Source: Vescimonas sanitatis
Lineage (GTDB): Bacteria > Bacillota > Clostridia > Oscillospirales > Oscillospiraceae
Assembly (NCBI RefSeq): GCF_049060325.1
Contig: NZ_JBMGPW010000009.1
Location: 61,715 to 125,714, forward strand
DNA length: 64,000 bases
Reading direction: 5' to 3'
Position 1 is the first letter of the stretch; every line of letters starts with the position of its first letter. Under the pieces are notes generated by a model. The model was not told the origin of the DNA, searched no databases, and was given only the letters and a program-made list of their open reading frames with translations. Position numbers and translations under genes: made by a program. Shown here piece after piece: positions 7,500 through 16,185 of the stretch.

Positions 7500-9509
7500 A
7501 TGACTTTGAATGAAGTGTTAAAAAATACAAATTATGATGTTTCACTCTTTTCTGAGGAAGCACGCAAATATGTTGAAGATGCTATCGTTGTCAAAACTAT
7601 CAGAGGCAAGGAATCTCTCTTTATTAAATGTCTGAAACGTGATAAAGAAATCGCGCTTAAACCTGAAGAAGCAGTGCGTCAACTCTACCTCTACAAGCTT
7701 ATCCACGAGTACGGTTATCCTACAAGCCGTATTGAAGTTGAATTCCCGATTCATTTTGGTCGCGAAGTTAAGCGCGCTGATATTGCCATTATGGATAAGG
7801 ATCGTCTGATGGTTCCCTACATCATTGTTGAGCTCAAAAAGCCCAAACTGACAGATGGCAAGGAACAACTGAAGTCTTACTGCAACGCCACTGGCGCACC
7901 TATCGGTGTGTGGACGAATGGCGAGCAGATTTCTTACTACAACAGGAAAGACCCTAACTATTTTGAGCCGATTACAAATATCCCAAAAGTTTCCGAAAAG
8001 CTCGCTGATATTATCAACGAGAAGTTTACTTATGAAGATCTGAAAAAGATTGATAGAATCAGCCAGCAAAAGCGTTCTCTTCGCTCTCTTATTCAGGAAA
8101 TGGAAGATGAAGTGCTTGCCAGTGCAGGGGTGGATTCTTTTGAAGAGATTTTTAAGTTGATTTTTGCCAAGCTGTATGATGAGCTTGTTTGTGAGCGAGA
8201 TGCCGGCGCATACTTAAAGTTCCGCAATGCCGGTGAAACAGACTTTGAGCTGAAAGAGAAAATCCAGGGGTTATTTGATGACGCCAAGAAAAAATGGGAG
8301 GGTATTTTTACAGACGAAAGCAAAATTCTGCTCTCGCCTTCTCACCTTGCCGTCTGCGTTGCTACGCTCCAGGATATTAAACTGTTCAACAACAATCTGG
8401 ATGTTGTAGACGATGCCTTTGAATACCTGATGAGCAAGGCGCAAAAGGGAGAAAAGGGGCAATACTTTACACCGCGCTATGTTATTGATATGTGTGTAAA
8501 GATGATGAATCCCACCGTCAATGACAAAATAATCGACACCGCCTGCGGCAGCTCAGGATTTACCGTGCATAGTATTTTCAAAGTATGGAAAGATATTCGC
8601 CGCGAAAAAGGGCTTCCGGAAGACGAAGGATTTACGGCTGCTCAGCGCATACCGGAAGAAACAAATTTTGTGCGCGATAATGTATTTGCTATTGACTTCG
8701 ATGAAAAAACAGTTCGGGTTGCCCGCACCCTTAATCTGATCGCTGGTGACGGTCAGACCAATGTGCTGCACCTGAATACATTGGACTATGCCCGCTGGAA
8801 CGAGATAATCAAACAGGAAGATTGGAATGATACCTATAATGAAGGTTTCAAAAAATTAAAGAAGTTGCAACCCAAAGGCAGCAGCGATTATAGCCAGTTC
8901 CAGTTTGATCTGGTCATGGCAAATCCTCCATTTGCCGGAGATATTAAAGAGAATACGATTATTTCCCGTTACGAGCTTGGTAAAAAATCTAACGGAAAAT
9001 GGCAGAATAAGGTTGGCAGAGACATTCTCTTTATCGAGCGCAACTTGAACTTTCTGAAGCCCGGCGGACGTATGGCTATCGTTCTTCCGCAAGGGCGCTT
9101 TAACAACAGCAGTGATAAGTCAATCCGTGAATATATCGCAGAACGCTGCCGCATTCTCGCCGTTGTCGGTTTACACGGAAATGTTTTCAAACCGCATACC
9201 GGAACAAAAACCTCAGTTCTGTTTGTGCAGAAGTGGGACGATGAATTATGTCCAAAGAAGGAAGACTACCCGATCTTCTTTGCGACGATGCAAAAGCCCA
9301 GCAAGGATAACTCCGGTGATAAGATTTATCTGTTTGATCCTGAAACAGGACTGCCCGCGTTGGATAAACACAATCACCTGATTGTCGATCACGACCTGTT
9401 CCAGCTTTCTTACATGAAGCGGGACGGGACAGAGGCTTTGCTTGAGCCGGGCATAGCAGAAGCCTTTGCAGAATTTGCAAAAAAGGAAGGTTTAAGTTTT
9501 TTTCGGTAA
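7500..9509 (+). CDS. Fused nuclease-N6-adenine methylase, BcgI-like
   Basis: 669 residues. N-terminal PD-(D/E)xK nuclease domain: Asp94 in KRADIAIM, then Glu111-Leu-Lys113 in IIVELKKPK. A helical linker follows. The HsdM-type methyltransferase has motif I DTACGSSGF (346-354) and motif IV NPPF (475-478), and the C-terminus ends EGLSFFR. A cutter and methylase on one chain with a separate specificity subunit is the architecture of type IIB enzymes such as BcgI. No HsdR translocase lies nearby. Known BcgI-type enzymes cut both sides of a bipartite site; that is inferred here. The last codons contain seven consecutive T bases. Confidence 0.85.
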   Translation: MTLNEVLKNTNYDVSLFSEEARKYVEDAIVVKTIRGKESLFIKCLKRDKEIALKPEEAVRQLYLYKLIHEYGYPTSRIEVEFPIHFGREVKRADIAIMDKDRLMVPYIIVELKKPKLTDGKEQLKSYCNATGAPIGVWTNGEQISYYNRKDPNYFEPITNIPKVSEKLADIINEKFTYEDLKKIDRISQQKRSLRSLIQEMEDEVLASAGVDSFEEIFKLIFAKLYDELVCERDAGAYLKFRNAGETDFELKEKIQGLFDDAKKKWEGIFTDESKILLSPSHLAVCVATLQDIKLFNNNLDVVDDAFEYLMSKAQKGEKGQYFTPRYVIDMCVKMMNPTVNDKIIDTACGSSGFTVHSIFKVWKDIRREKGLPEDEGFTAAQRIPEETNFVRDNVFAIDFDEKTVRVARTLNLIAGDGQTNVLHLNTLDYARWNEIIKQEDWNDTYNEGFKKLKKLQPKGSSDYSQFQFDLVMANPPFAGDIKENTIISRYELGKKSNGKWQNKVGRDILFIERNLNFLKPGGRMAIVLPQGRFNNSSDKSIREYIAERCRILAVVGLHGNVFKPHTGTKTSVLFVQKWDDELCPKKEDYPIFFATMQKPSKDNSGDKIYLFDPETGLPALDKHNHLIVDHDLFQLSYMKRDGTEALLEPGIAEAFAEFAKKEGLSFFR

Positions 9510-9550
9510 GCCCATCCGTTGAACCTTTCAATGAAGCCAAATATAAGGCT

Positions 9551-10948
9551 TTGATGGATGGGCTGGAATGCAGCGAAGTATTGTACAGCTTCGCAAAAGA
9601 GAACAAAGACTGTCGTATTGATAGTCAATTCTTCACCGCAAAAATAAAGCATAATGGTAATCTTGAATATTGTCCTATCGGTAAATACTTGATTTCTTCG
9701 CAGTATGGTGTTTCAAAGGATATGAATACCGAAGGCTATGGATATCCGATTTTCAGGATGAACGAAATCCACCATTCTCTTTGCGACTTAACTACAGAAA
9801 AATTCGTTGAATTATCAAACGAGGAATTCTATGCTGTTAAACTAAATGACCGTGATGTTTTATTTAACAGAACTAATTCCTTCGAGAAGGTTGGAAGAAC
9901 AGGTGTTTATTACAGCTGTGGCATACCCCAGACATTTGCCTCTTATCTTGTGCGACTTATTCCTGATAATATCCACATTTATTCCGAGTATTTAGCGGCG
10001 TTTCTGAATACACAATATGGCATTCAAGAAATCAGGAGGAGAGCGAGGCAATCGATTAACCAAACAAATGTTAATCCCGAAGAAGTAAAAGCTATTGAAA
10101 TACCGTTGTTAAAAAGAGAGTTTCAAGAAAACGCCAGAAGATGTTATGAAAAAGCTCATCAGTTACGCAAGGATGCTTCAAAAAAGTATGATGAAGCAGA
10201 GGCTTTCTTTGCACGAAAAATGGACATGGATTATTTCAAACTGAAGGATGATTCTAATGCAATAAAACTGTTGTCGGCAAGCTTTAAGACTTTTGGCCGT
10301 CTTGATGCAGAATACTATCAGCCGAAATATGAGGCAATTGTAAAGAAGCTCAATACAAGAGAGACGGTACTATCGTTGTGCAATCTGCATGATAAAAACT
10401 ATAACCCAGATGCAAAACAAACATATCAATACATAGAACTTGCAGATGTGGGGCAATCAGGTGATATTTCTGATGTTGATATTCAATACGGCAGTGCTCT
10501 ACCCACGAGAGCACGCCGAATTGTAAAATCAGGACAGGTGATAGTGCCTTCTGTTGAAGGCTCATTACAAAGCTGTGCCCTAATTACCGACGAATATGAT
10601 GGTGTACTGTGTTCAACCGGGTTTTATGTGCTCGATTCTGATTGTATTAACTCTGAAACTTTGCTTGTCCTTTTCAAATCTGAGCCGATACAGGCTCTTA
10701 TGAAGCAACGTTGTTCAGGGACAATTCTTACTGCAATTAGCAAAGATGAACTTCTTTCCATGCCGTTACCGATGATTGATGATGACATTCAAGAAGAAAT
10801 CGCAGCCAAAGTTCAGGAATCCTTTGCCCTTCGTAAGCAATCCAAACAACTGCTTGAATATGCAAAGCAGGCTGTCGAAATGGCTATTGAGCAAGGCGAA
10901 GATGTGGCATTGGCATGGCTGAAAGACAAAATTCCGGTGGAGGTGTAA
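9551..10948 (+). CDS. Restriction-modification specificity subunit, HsdS-like
   Basis: 465 residues from TTG 9551 (or ATG 9554). Two target-recognition halves lie at about residues 20-190 and 255-440, each followed by long helices that act as spacers, as in type I and IIB S subunits. They should read the two halves of a split DNA site for the methylase/nuclease. The start is odd. The frame is open upstream and encodes a plausible S-type N-terminus (PSVEPFNEAKYKALMDGLE), but the codon at the expected GTGA overlap with the methylase stop reads GTA. A single base change may have removed the start, leaving a weak internal one. Confidence 0.8.
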   Translation: MMDGLECSEVLYSFAKENKDCRIDSQFFTAKIKHNGNLEYCPIGKYLISSQYGVSKDMNTEGYGYPIFRMNEIHHSLCDLTTEKFVELSNEEFYAVKLNDRDVLFNRTNSFEKVGRTGVYYSCGIPQTFASYLVRLIPDNIHIYSEYLAAFLNTQYGIQEIRRRARQSINQTNVNPEEVKAIEIPLLKREFQENARRCYEKAHQLRKDASKKYDEAEAFFARKMDMDYFKLKDDSNAIKLLSASFKTFGRLDAEYYQPKYEAIVKKLNTRETVLSLCNLHDKNYNPDAKQTYQYIELADVGQSGDISDVDIQYGSALPTRARRIVKSGQVIVPSVEGSLQSCALITDEYDGVLCSTGFYVLDSDCINSETLLVLFKSEPIQALMKQRCSGTILTAISKDELLSMPLPMIDDDIQEEIAAKVQESFALRKQSKQLLEYAKQAVEMAIEQGEDVALAWLKDKIPVEV

Positions 10949-10950
10949 AT

Positions 10951-12015
10951 ATGCCTCAGGAGAAGATATACAAAAACTGGAAAGCAGTAACCGAAGCTGA
11001 TTTTGTATCACTGTTTATTAAGACATGGTTTGCCTATATTTCTACTCTTAGAACTATGTTTCCAGAGGCAACAAACAGAAGAGGTGACGGCAAGTATCTG
11101 AATGCATATAAAGATTACTACAGAACAAGCGGGAGCAAGAAACTTATCGTTGATGATCAGATAATGGCGTCTATGGAACAAGTCTACCGCGAAGGTCGTA
11201 AAGTCATAATGGAGCAATATCCTGAATACTACCTTTGGGACTTTTATCATGTAAACGAGGACTTTGAATATACTTTCAAAGACATTCCGCCGGATAAAAG
11301 CGATTGCCTTATCATCGGCCTAAAAATAAGCCGAAATCGCGGCACTAAGTGGCAATTTGTTATATCGGGATTTGCGCGGTTCTTCGGTAAATACTATGAG
11401 GAGTATAATGGAAATGTTCAATTTCAGTGCAATATCTCAGGGATTCTTGAATCGTCAACAGAACATGTCAAAGAGAATCCGACTGAGAGTGAGCAGGACT
11501 ATCTTTCATGGTTATTACGCGAAATAAATGTCGCGCTAACGCATAGTATTGTGGAAGCGTTTAAACTGCATTATGAAAACAACGCCTATGGGAAACGCCT
11601 TCTGGTTAAAATAGGGAACCTTGAGAAGCGAATTATCTCTCTTATATGGCAGATTTTTGATCTCAACGCCAAAGACGAAACATTTAAAACTCCTGATGAA
11701 ATGGGACGTTCGCGAAACACATATGAGCTGATTCAACAACGCCCGTTAAACTATTTTCAATACCATTTCGATGTGAATTTGACGCCTCAGCGCGATTTAT
11801 CTGCATCGGAAAAGGAGTGGTTTCGCAAACTGCATGAATCTCGTAGGCAAAACAGCGTCCTTTGGTTCCTCGACTTTGTATATCGTCTTCGTAATGCACT
11901 ATTCCACGAAATCATTGATCCATTGGATGAAGAATGGCAAGTCATTTTCAAAAATGCATACTTAGTGCTTAAAGAGATTGTTGACCTGAATATAGCTGCT
12001 ATTGAAACAAGGTAA
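10951..12015 (+). CDS. HEPN-motif protein linked to RM operon
   Basis: 354 residues from ATG 10951, two bases after the specificity-subunit stop, with GGTGGAGG upstream. I do not recognise the family. It has no N-terminal enzyme motif, a mixed alpha/beta middle and a helical C-terminus. That helical end contains RNALFH at residues 314-319, matching the Rx4-6H signature of HEPN domains, which are often RNases in abortive-infection and toxin systems. Same-strand coupling to the nuclease-methylase suggests a back-up or accessory defence role. Base composition matches the RM genes. No antitoxin partner such as MNT is seen. Confidence 0.6.
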   Translation: MPQEKIYKNWKAVTEADFVSLFIKTWFAYISTLRTMFPEATNRRGDGKYLNAYKDYYRTSGSKKLIVDDQIMASMEQVYREGRKVIMEQYPEYYLWDFYHVNEDFEYTFKDIPPDKSDCLIIGLKISRNRGTKWQFVISGFARFFGKYYEEYNGNVQFQCNISGILESSTEHVKENPTESEQDYLSWLLREINVALTHSIVEAFKLHYENNAYGKRLLVKIGNLEKRIISLIWQIFDLNAKDETFKTPDEMGRSRNTYELIQQRPLNYFQYHFDVNLTPQRDLSASEKEWFRKLHESRRQNSVLWFLDFVYRLRNALFHEIIDPLDEEWQVIFKNAYLVLKEIVDLNIAAIETR

Positions 12016-12046
12016 AATACGCTTGGCTAAGCTTCCGTGCATAGTA

Positions 12047-12078
12047 AGTGGCGGCGAGGAGCATTCCTCACCGCCACT
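12047..12078. terminator. Hairpin at end of RM operon
   Basis: AGTGGCGG pairs with CCGCCACT, and GAGGA with TCCTC inside. The T tract is weak. It lies between convergent genes (HEPN protein and Fic) and could serve both. Bases 12079-12192 show no supported gene. Confidence 0.6.
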
Positions 12079-12192
12079 ATAATTTGTTGCGCGCAAATCA
12101 GGATATTGTTGCGAATTTCTCTGTGAGTGCTACCATTTCTTCAGCCGCAAGGCGTAGATAGAATATCGAGCCGCCGCAAGCGATGGCTCATA

Positions 12193-13275
12193 TCAAACCA
12201 CCACTTCCCATTTTCCGTATCTCTTGCCGTTTTCTCGGCGGATATAGTTTTTATCTTGCAGCGACTTCATAATTCGCTTTACACTTCTGATTGATTTGTC
12301 GGTGATGTCTGCAAGCTCCTGCTGCTTGATGGTTGGATTTTCCTTTATTAAATCCAACACAGCCAATTCTTCTAAAGTGCAGTCCAAAGTGCCAAATTGG
12401 CACTTTGGAATTTGCTGTTTGGCACTTTGGGAATTGCTTTCCTCCACATAATCAATGTGCATATAGCGGTTCTTCAGCTCGTAATCCGTGCCCAAAAGGA
12501 GATTGCCGAAGAACATCTCCAAGAACTTTGTGGTGGAGTGAACACCCTTTTGCAGATTTGTGTAGTTCGCTCGGACCAAGGCGTTGCGGAAGTACCACGA
12601 ATTCTTTTCAAAGGCGTCGTTGTTTACACGAAAGCCGAAAGTTTTCATATATTTGATCATAAAGACGGCGGTGGCACGAGTATTTCCCTCGCCGAAGGGA
12701 TGGATCTGCCAAATGTCGGAGGCGAATTTCGCCAGATGCTTCACCGCCGCATCTACGGACAAGCCCTCATAAGAGAACTGTTTTTCGGTGGCAAAATCGT
12801 AATCCAGCGTATCCTTGATACTGTTCCAATCCGCATAGGTCACGGTATCGCCGTTCAGCACCCACTCTTTCTTGGTGATGTTGTACTGCCGAATCTGTCC
12901 GGCGTGACTGAACACGCCCTCAAACAGCCTACGATGGATGGAGAGCCACTCAGCGGGGGAGAATTGGAAGGCTTTTTCCCCCAACAGTTTTGCGATTCTG
13001 GCGGAAACAATGTCCGCTTCTTTGGTTTCGTTCTCTATTTCGGTGCGGGTGGTGCGCTGCTCATAATAGCTATGAATGCGCTGCTGGGCTTCATCGATGG
13101 TGATTTTACCCTCGATGTGATCCTTGGCCGTATCCAGCAGATAGGCAGAGGTGTTCAGCCCGTCCACCGCCTGCAAGCCGATGGCGGTCTGCCACGCCTC
13201 GCTTTTTTCAGCTCGGTCGGGTTCACCCTGCTTGATATATTCTTCCAGTTCAAATTGCCAATTCTGATCCGGCAT
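12193..13275 (-). CDS. Fic-domain protein with N-terminal inhibitory-type helix region
   Basis: 360 residues. The N-terminal 75 residues resemble the VbhA-type antitoxin/inhibitor segment (DHIEGKITIDEAQQRIHSYY). The Fic core has the active loop HPFGEGNTR at 192-200, where the usual GNGR reads GNTR, as in a known subgroup. A winged helix follows at about 300-360 (KQQELADITDKSIRSVKRIM). Fic enzymes usually transfer AMP from ATP to a target protein side chain. The fused inhibitor-like part and the DNA-binding domain suggest an autoregulated toxin or regulator. A 27-base perfect palindrome (12383-12409) lies in coding sequence between the Fic and winged-helix parts. Confidence 0.85.
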   Translation of the reverse strand: MPDQNWQFELEEYIKQGEPDRAEKSEAWQTAIGLQAVDGLNTSAYLLDTAKDHIEGKITIDEAQQRIHSYYEQRTTRTEIENETKEADIVSARIAKLLGEKAFQFSPAEWLSIHRRLFEGVFSHAGQIRQYNITKKEWVLNGDTVTYADWNSIKDTLDYDFATEKQFSYEGLSVDAAVKHLAKFASDIWQIHPFGEGNTRATAVFMIKYMKTFGFRVNNDAFEKNSWYFRNALVRANYTNLQKGVHSTTKFLEMFFGNLLLGTDYELKNRYMHIDYVEESNSQSAKQQIPKCQFGTLDCTLEELAVLDLIKENPTIKQQELADITDKSIRSVKRIMKSLQDKNYIRRENGKRYGKWEVVV

Positions 13276-13384
13276 ATCTGCACCTCATTCCTTGCTCAAA
13301 TCTTCCGCCTTGAAGGTCGTGCACCCCTCGTAATAATAGCTTTGGTCGATGCCCTTCCTATGCCATAGTGCACCTCCAAAATAA

Positions 13385-13573
13385 TTACTTATCCGCCGCC
13401 ACGCCGGACTTCATCCAGGCGTCTACTTCGCTGACCTTGAATTTCCAAAGGCGGCCTATTTTCGCAGCGGGCATATTTCTTTTCTCTATCCAGGCGAGTA
13501 CCGTATCACGGCTGACGCCGAGGTATTCGCAAATCTCTTTCATTGAGTACCAGCGTTCGATGGTCGGTTCCAT
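13385..13573 (-). CDS. Excisionase-type helix-turn-helix protein
   Basis: 62 residues from ATG 13573, with GAGGA upstream. Single MerR/Xis-like domain: YSMKEICEYLGVSRDTVLAW (about 9-28), then RLWKFKVSEVDAW. Proteins like this commonly precede methylase or Fic genes on clostridial elements and probably bind DNA locally. It is divergent from the TnpV gene and sits beside a long hairpin (13764-13806). Not the main Xis, which is likely the gene at 19214. Confidence 0.8.
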   Translation of the reverse strand: MEPTIERWYSMKEICEYLGVSRDTVLAWIEKRNMPAAKIGRLWKFKVSEVDAWMKSGVAADK

Positions 13574-13936
13574 TAAAATGTCCTCACTTTCAGGCAGTTT
13601 CCGATAGCTATAACTATACAATTTAAGTATATCACAACAAGGCGGATTTATCAAGGATTATTGCGGATTTACGAGGAAAGCAGAGGATAATCCCATGCTT
13701 TCAAGAATGAACTTCTTGCTTTTTTATCACAAGGCCTTATCAGATGGGGGAAATATTCGCTGAAAATTCGCTCCATTCACCCGCTCGGAGTGAATGGAGC
13801 GAATTTGGCTTGCAAACAGAATTGTAAAATGGTCAAATCTGCAAATCTGTTTTTCACACATTGGGCTTTTCCTTCGGGTTGCGCTATTATGTGGATGATG
13901 ATAAAACCCATACGGCGGGCGTGAAGGAGGAAGAGT
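13574..13936. repeat. Intergenic region with perfect 17-base-pair hairpin
   Basis: Divergent region between the small helix-turn-helix gene and tnpV. Arms at 13764-13780 and 13790-13806 are perfect 17-base complements with a 9-base loop (CCGCTCGGA). No T tract follows, so it is not an obvious terminator. It may be a replication or transfer site, or a remnant of transposon end DNA. No gene is supported here. Confidence 0.7.
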
Positions 13937-14215
13937 ATGTACAACAGATTCGCAGAAAAGCGCAGGCGGTATCTGCGCGAGTACAGAGACGGCATCTACA
14001 CGGGGATGCTGCTGACCGGCAAGCTGGACGAGCATCTCAAGGAAATCGGTGACACAGCCCAAGAGATGTTTGGTCGGCTGGTCGCGCAGATGAAGGAAGC
14101 CGAGGGTGTCACTGAGCGGCTGAAGGCTGAGAATCAAATGGAATGGGTGGGACGGATGAACAGCATCCGCAGCCGAGCGGAAGAGATTATCCTTTCTGAG
14201 CTGGTTTATTGCTGA
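13937..14215 (+). CDS. TnpV-like transposon-encoded protein
   Basis: 92 residues with GGAGG upstream. It matches the conserved C-terminal part of TnpV proteins: RRYLREYRDGIYTGMLLTGK and then AEGVTERLKAENQMEWVGRM and the ending AEEIILSELVY. TnpV accompanies clostridial Tn4451-type and related mobile elements; its function is unknown. Typical members are longer at the N-terminus, so this one may be truncated or may start at an internal site. The preceding bases can be read as part of such an N-terminus in another frame. Confidence 0.7.
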   Translation: MYNRFAEKRRRYLREYRDGIYTGMLLTGKLDEHLKEIGDTAQEMFGRLVAQMKEAEGVTERLKAENQMEWVGRMNSIRSRAEEIILSELVYC

Positions 14216-14224
14216 GGTGTGGTG

Positions 14225-14377
14225 ATGTTCAAGCATAGAAGAAATCGGGTGTTAGCACTTTGCGCCGGCGAGCGACGGCTGCTGACAACGGCCCTGTTGT
14301 CCTTTCGGAACAAGCTGGTAGCAAGCGGCAAGCCCCCCGAGGATATCAATGAGCTGCTGATCCGGCTGCTACGGTAA
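14225..14377 (+). CDS. Small basic element protein, unknown
   Basis: 50 residues from ATG 14225, nine bases after the tnpV stop. Basic, helical, with a Leu-rich second half (ERRLLTTALLSFRNKLVASG then DINELLIRLLR). Too short for the usual ORF cut-off but the codon use and close spacing suggest a real gene. Small proteins of this type often follow tnpV in mobile elements. Function unknown. Confidence 0.5.
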   Translation: MFKHRRNRVLALCAGERRLLTTALLSFRNKLVASGKPPEDINELLIRLLR

Positions 14378-14942
14378 AAACTGAATACGAGAAATGAGCG
14401 TCTGCTTCTGAAAAGAGGCAGGCGCTTATTTTTATGGCATCAATTTTGCAGCCACACCGATGAAATCCGGAATGGACATGGCATCAATTTTGATGCCATA
14501 GACGAAAAATGGCTCCATTTCGGAGCCACGAGCAGTCCTGCATAGGAAAATGGCTCCAATTTGGAGCCAAAACAAAAGAATTTTTCAAGGGGGTTAATTT
14601 TTTGGCCTTCTCGCTGCCTACCAAGTGAGGGGAACTTTGAAAAAGCTCTGCACAAGCTCGGCTTTTTATAATTTACCAGCTCAAAAGAAAAAATTTTGAA
14701 AAGCAGCGGGAAAATCTGAAAAAAATTCGGCAAAGGGAAAGTGAGAGGAGCTTCTAAGCTTCCCCCGTGGACCTTGACAACGGAATAGCCGTTACCGAGA
14801 CAGATATGACTGTGCGGCGACCTCGAAAGAGCGAGCATAGCAACGCCGCGGAGCCCCCGGGGCAGGTATATAAAAACGATATCGGAAGTACGGCGCCAAA
14901 CCAAAAAACACAATTACCAGCGAAAGAAAGAAGGTGAAACAC
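14378..14942 (+). repeat. Iteron-like palindrome array upstream of repA-like gene
   Basis: No gene. Four related repeats start ATGGC at 14433, 14478, 14509 and 14550. The second has 10-base arms (ATGGCATCAA), the third and fourth have TGGCTCC-type arms, and the first is a broken copy. The consensus ATGGCnnCAnTTT is spaced 31-45 bases apart. Further on, 14639-14669 can fold as a weak hairpin. The stretch 14760-14930 is a conserved-looking leader with a GC-rich palindromic patch. The array could be operators or an origin for the RepA-like helicase. Confidence 0.6.
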
Positions 14943-16070
14943 ATGAACAAGCTACAGCTGATCGATGCCGATACCCTGTATTACAAGCCTCTTGCCCACC
15001 CCAAAATGCTCATCGACGGTGTTCTCTCCGACGGGCTCGCCATTTTAGCGGGTGACTCCAAGATCGGCAAGAGCTGGATGGTGCTGTGGCTGTGCCTGCA
15101 AATCAGCCGCGGCGAGGCGGTGTGGGGGCTGCCCACCAGAAAAACCGATGTGGTATATCTGGCCTTGGAGGACCGGGAATGGCGCGTTCAGCAGCGTATG
15201 CAGGAGCTGACGGATTCTCCACCGGAGAATCTCCGCTTCGGCTTTTCCTGCGGGCAGTTGGGTGCGGAGCTGGAGGGGCAGATCGAGGAGGCTCTGCGGG
15301 AATTTCCCTCCACGGGCCTGATATTCCTCGATACCCTCCAAATGGTGCGGGACAATGCTTCCGCAAAGGTCAATGCCTACGCCCAGGACTACAAGGATCT
15401 GTCCGGCCTGAAAAAGCTTGCCGATGACCACGGCATTTGCATCTTCGTTGTCCATCACACCCGAAAGGAGCGGGACAGCAGCAATATTTTCAATGATATG
15501 ACCGGCTCCACAGGCATTTTGGGCGTGGCGGATACGGGGATGATTCTCCGCAAGGATGACCGCTTCGGCGATTGCGCCACCCTCTGCATTACGGGCCGGG
15601 ATGTGGAGGAGAAGAAGCTGAAAATGCAGATGCGGGGCGTCCGATGGGAGATTACCGAGGCGCTCAGCGCCAAGGATTTGCGAAAGGAACGCATCCCGGA
15701 CTTTGTTTTTCAGGTGGCGGATTTTCTCTTGGCGCACGGGCGGTTTCGGGGCACGGTGTCCCAGCTGCTTGCCGCCGTAGGTAATACGGAGCTGAAGCCC
15801 AACCTCGCCAGTAAGCATCTGACCCGTCATTACAGCGATGTGCTGCTGCCCTTGGGAATCACATACGAATACCGTAAAACGGCGGCTGCCCGGCTGGTGC
15901 TTTTGGAGCTGCATGACGGTGCTGACGGTCATGACGGTTCCTCCGGGAGCGAGAGACTTGCGTCACTGCGGAAACAGAATGACGACATCGCCAGGCTTCC
16001 CCAAGCATCGTCACAAGCGTCATCTGCGTCATGGGAGGAGGCGGAGGGCGATGAGGAATTGCCGCTTTAA
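14943..16070 (+). CDS. RepA-like hexameric helicase/AAA ATPase
   Basis: 375 residues from ATG 14943, with GAAGGTG upstream. RecA-type ATPase of the RSF1010 RepA/AAA_25 group. Walker A is GDSKIGKSW (about 41-49), Walker B LIFLDTLQ (about 125), and VVHHTRK matches the sensor region. The C-terminal 130 residues look like a DNA-binding winged helix plus an acidic tail. In mobilizable elements such proteins unwind DNA for replication after transfer. It is first in the helicase-mobC-relaxase block. No Rep initiator is recognisable beside it. Confidence 0.8.
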   Translation: MNKLQLIDADTLYYKPLAHPKMLIDGVLSDGLAILAGDSKIGKSWMVLWLCLQISRGEAVWGLPTRKTDVVYLALEDREWRVQQRMQELTDSPPENLRFGFSCGQLGAELEGQIEEALREFPSTGLIFLDTLQMVRDNASAKVNAYAQDYKDLSGLKKLADDHGICIFVVHHTRKERDSSNIFNDMTGSTGILGVADTGMILRKDDRFGDCATLCITGRDVEEKKLKMQMRGVRWEITEALSAKDLRKERIPDFVFQVADFLLAHGRFRGTVSQLLAAVGNTELKPNLASKHLTRHYSDVLLPLGITYEYRKTAAARLVLLELHDGADGHDGSSGSERLASLRKQNDDIARLPQASSQASSASWEEAEGDEELPL

Positions 16071-16096
16071 GGGGTGCGGGGCTATACACCGCTTTT

Positions 16097-16185
16097 TTAT
16101 CCGTAAGGATAACGAGCATGGGATTTGTGTAGCTATGCGGTACCCAATTCCCCCGTATCTGCCGATACGAAAGGGGCGCGCCCCT
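16097..16185 (+). other. Candidate origin of transfer
   Basis: The 140-base gap before mobC holds three inverted repeats: TTATCC/GGATAA (16097-16112), GTATC/GATAC (16155-16168) and AGGGGCG/CGCCCCT (16172-16185). oriT sites usually lie just upstream of mobC/relaxase genes and carry such repeats. The nic position cannot be assigned from sequence alone. Confidence 0.4.

Noticed and set aside
7500..10948. Complete type I restriction system
   Set aside because: No HsdR helicase/translocase gene; the nuclease domain is fused to the methylase, which fits a type IIB layout.
12079..12192. About 29-residue minus-strand frame after fic
   Set aside because: A stop lies just upstream and no start codon exists; probably a remnant at most.
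13276..13384. Small minus-strand ORF between the fic and helix-turn-helix genes
   Set aside because: The frame reads sensibly for about 27 residues but has no start codon; the ATG with a good ribosome site meets a stop after two codons.
14378..14942. CRISPR array
   Set aside because: Repeats are few, short, irregularly spaced and diverged, and no cas gene is present anywhere in the window.
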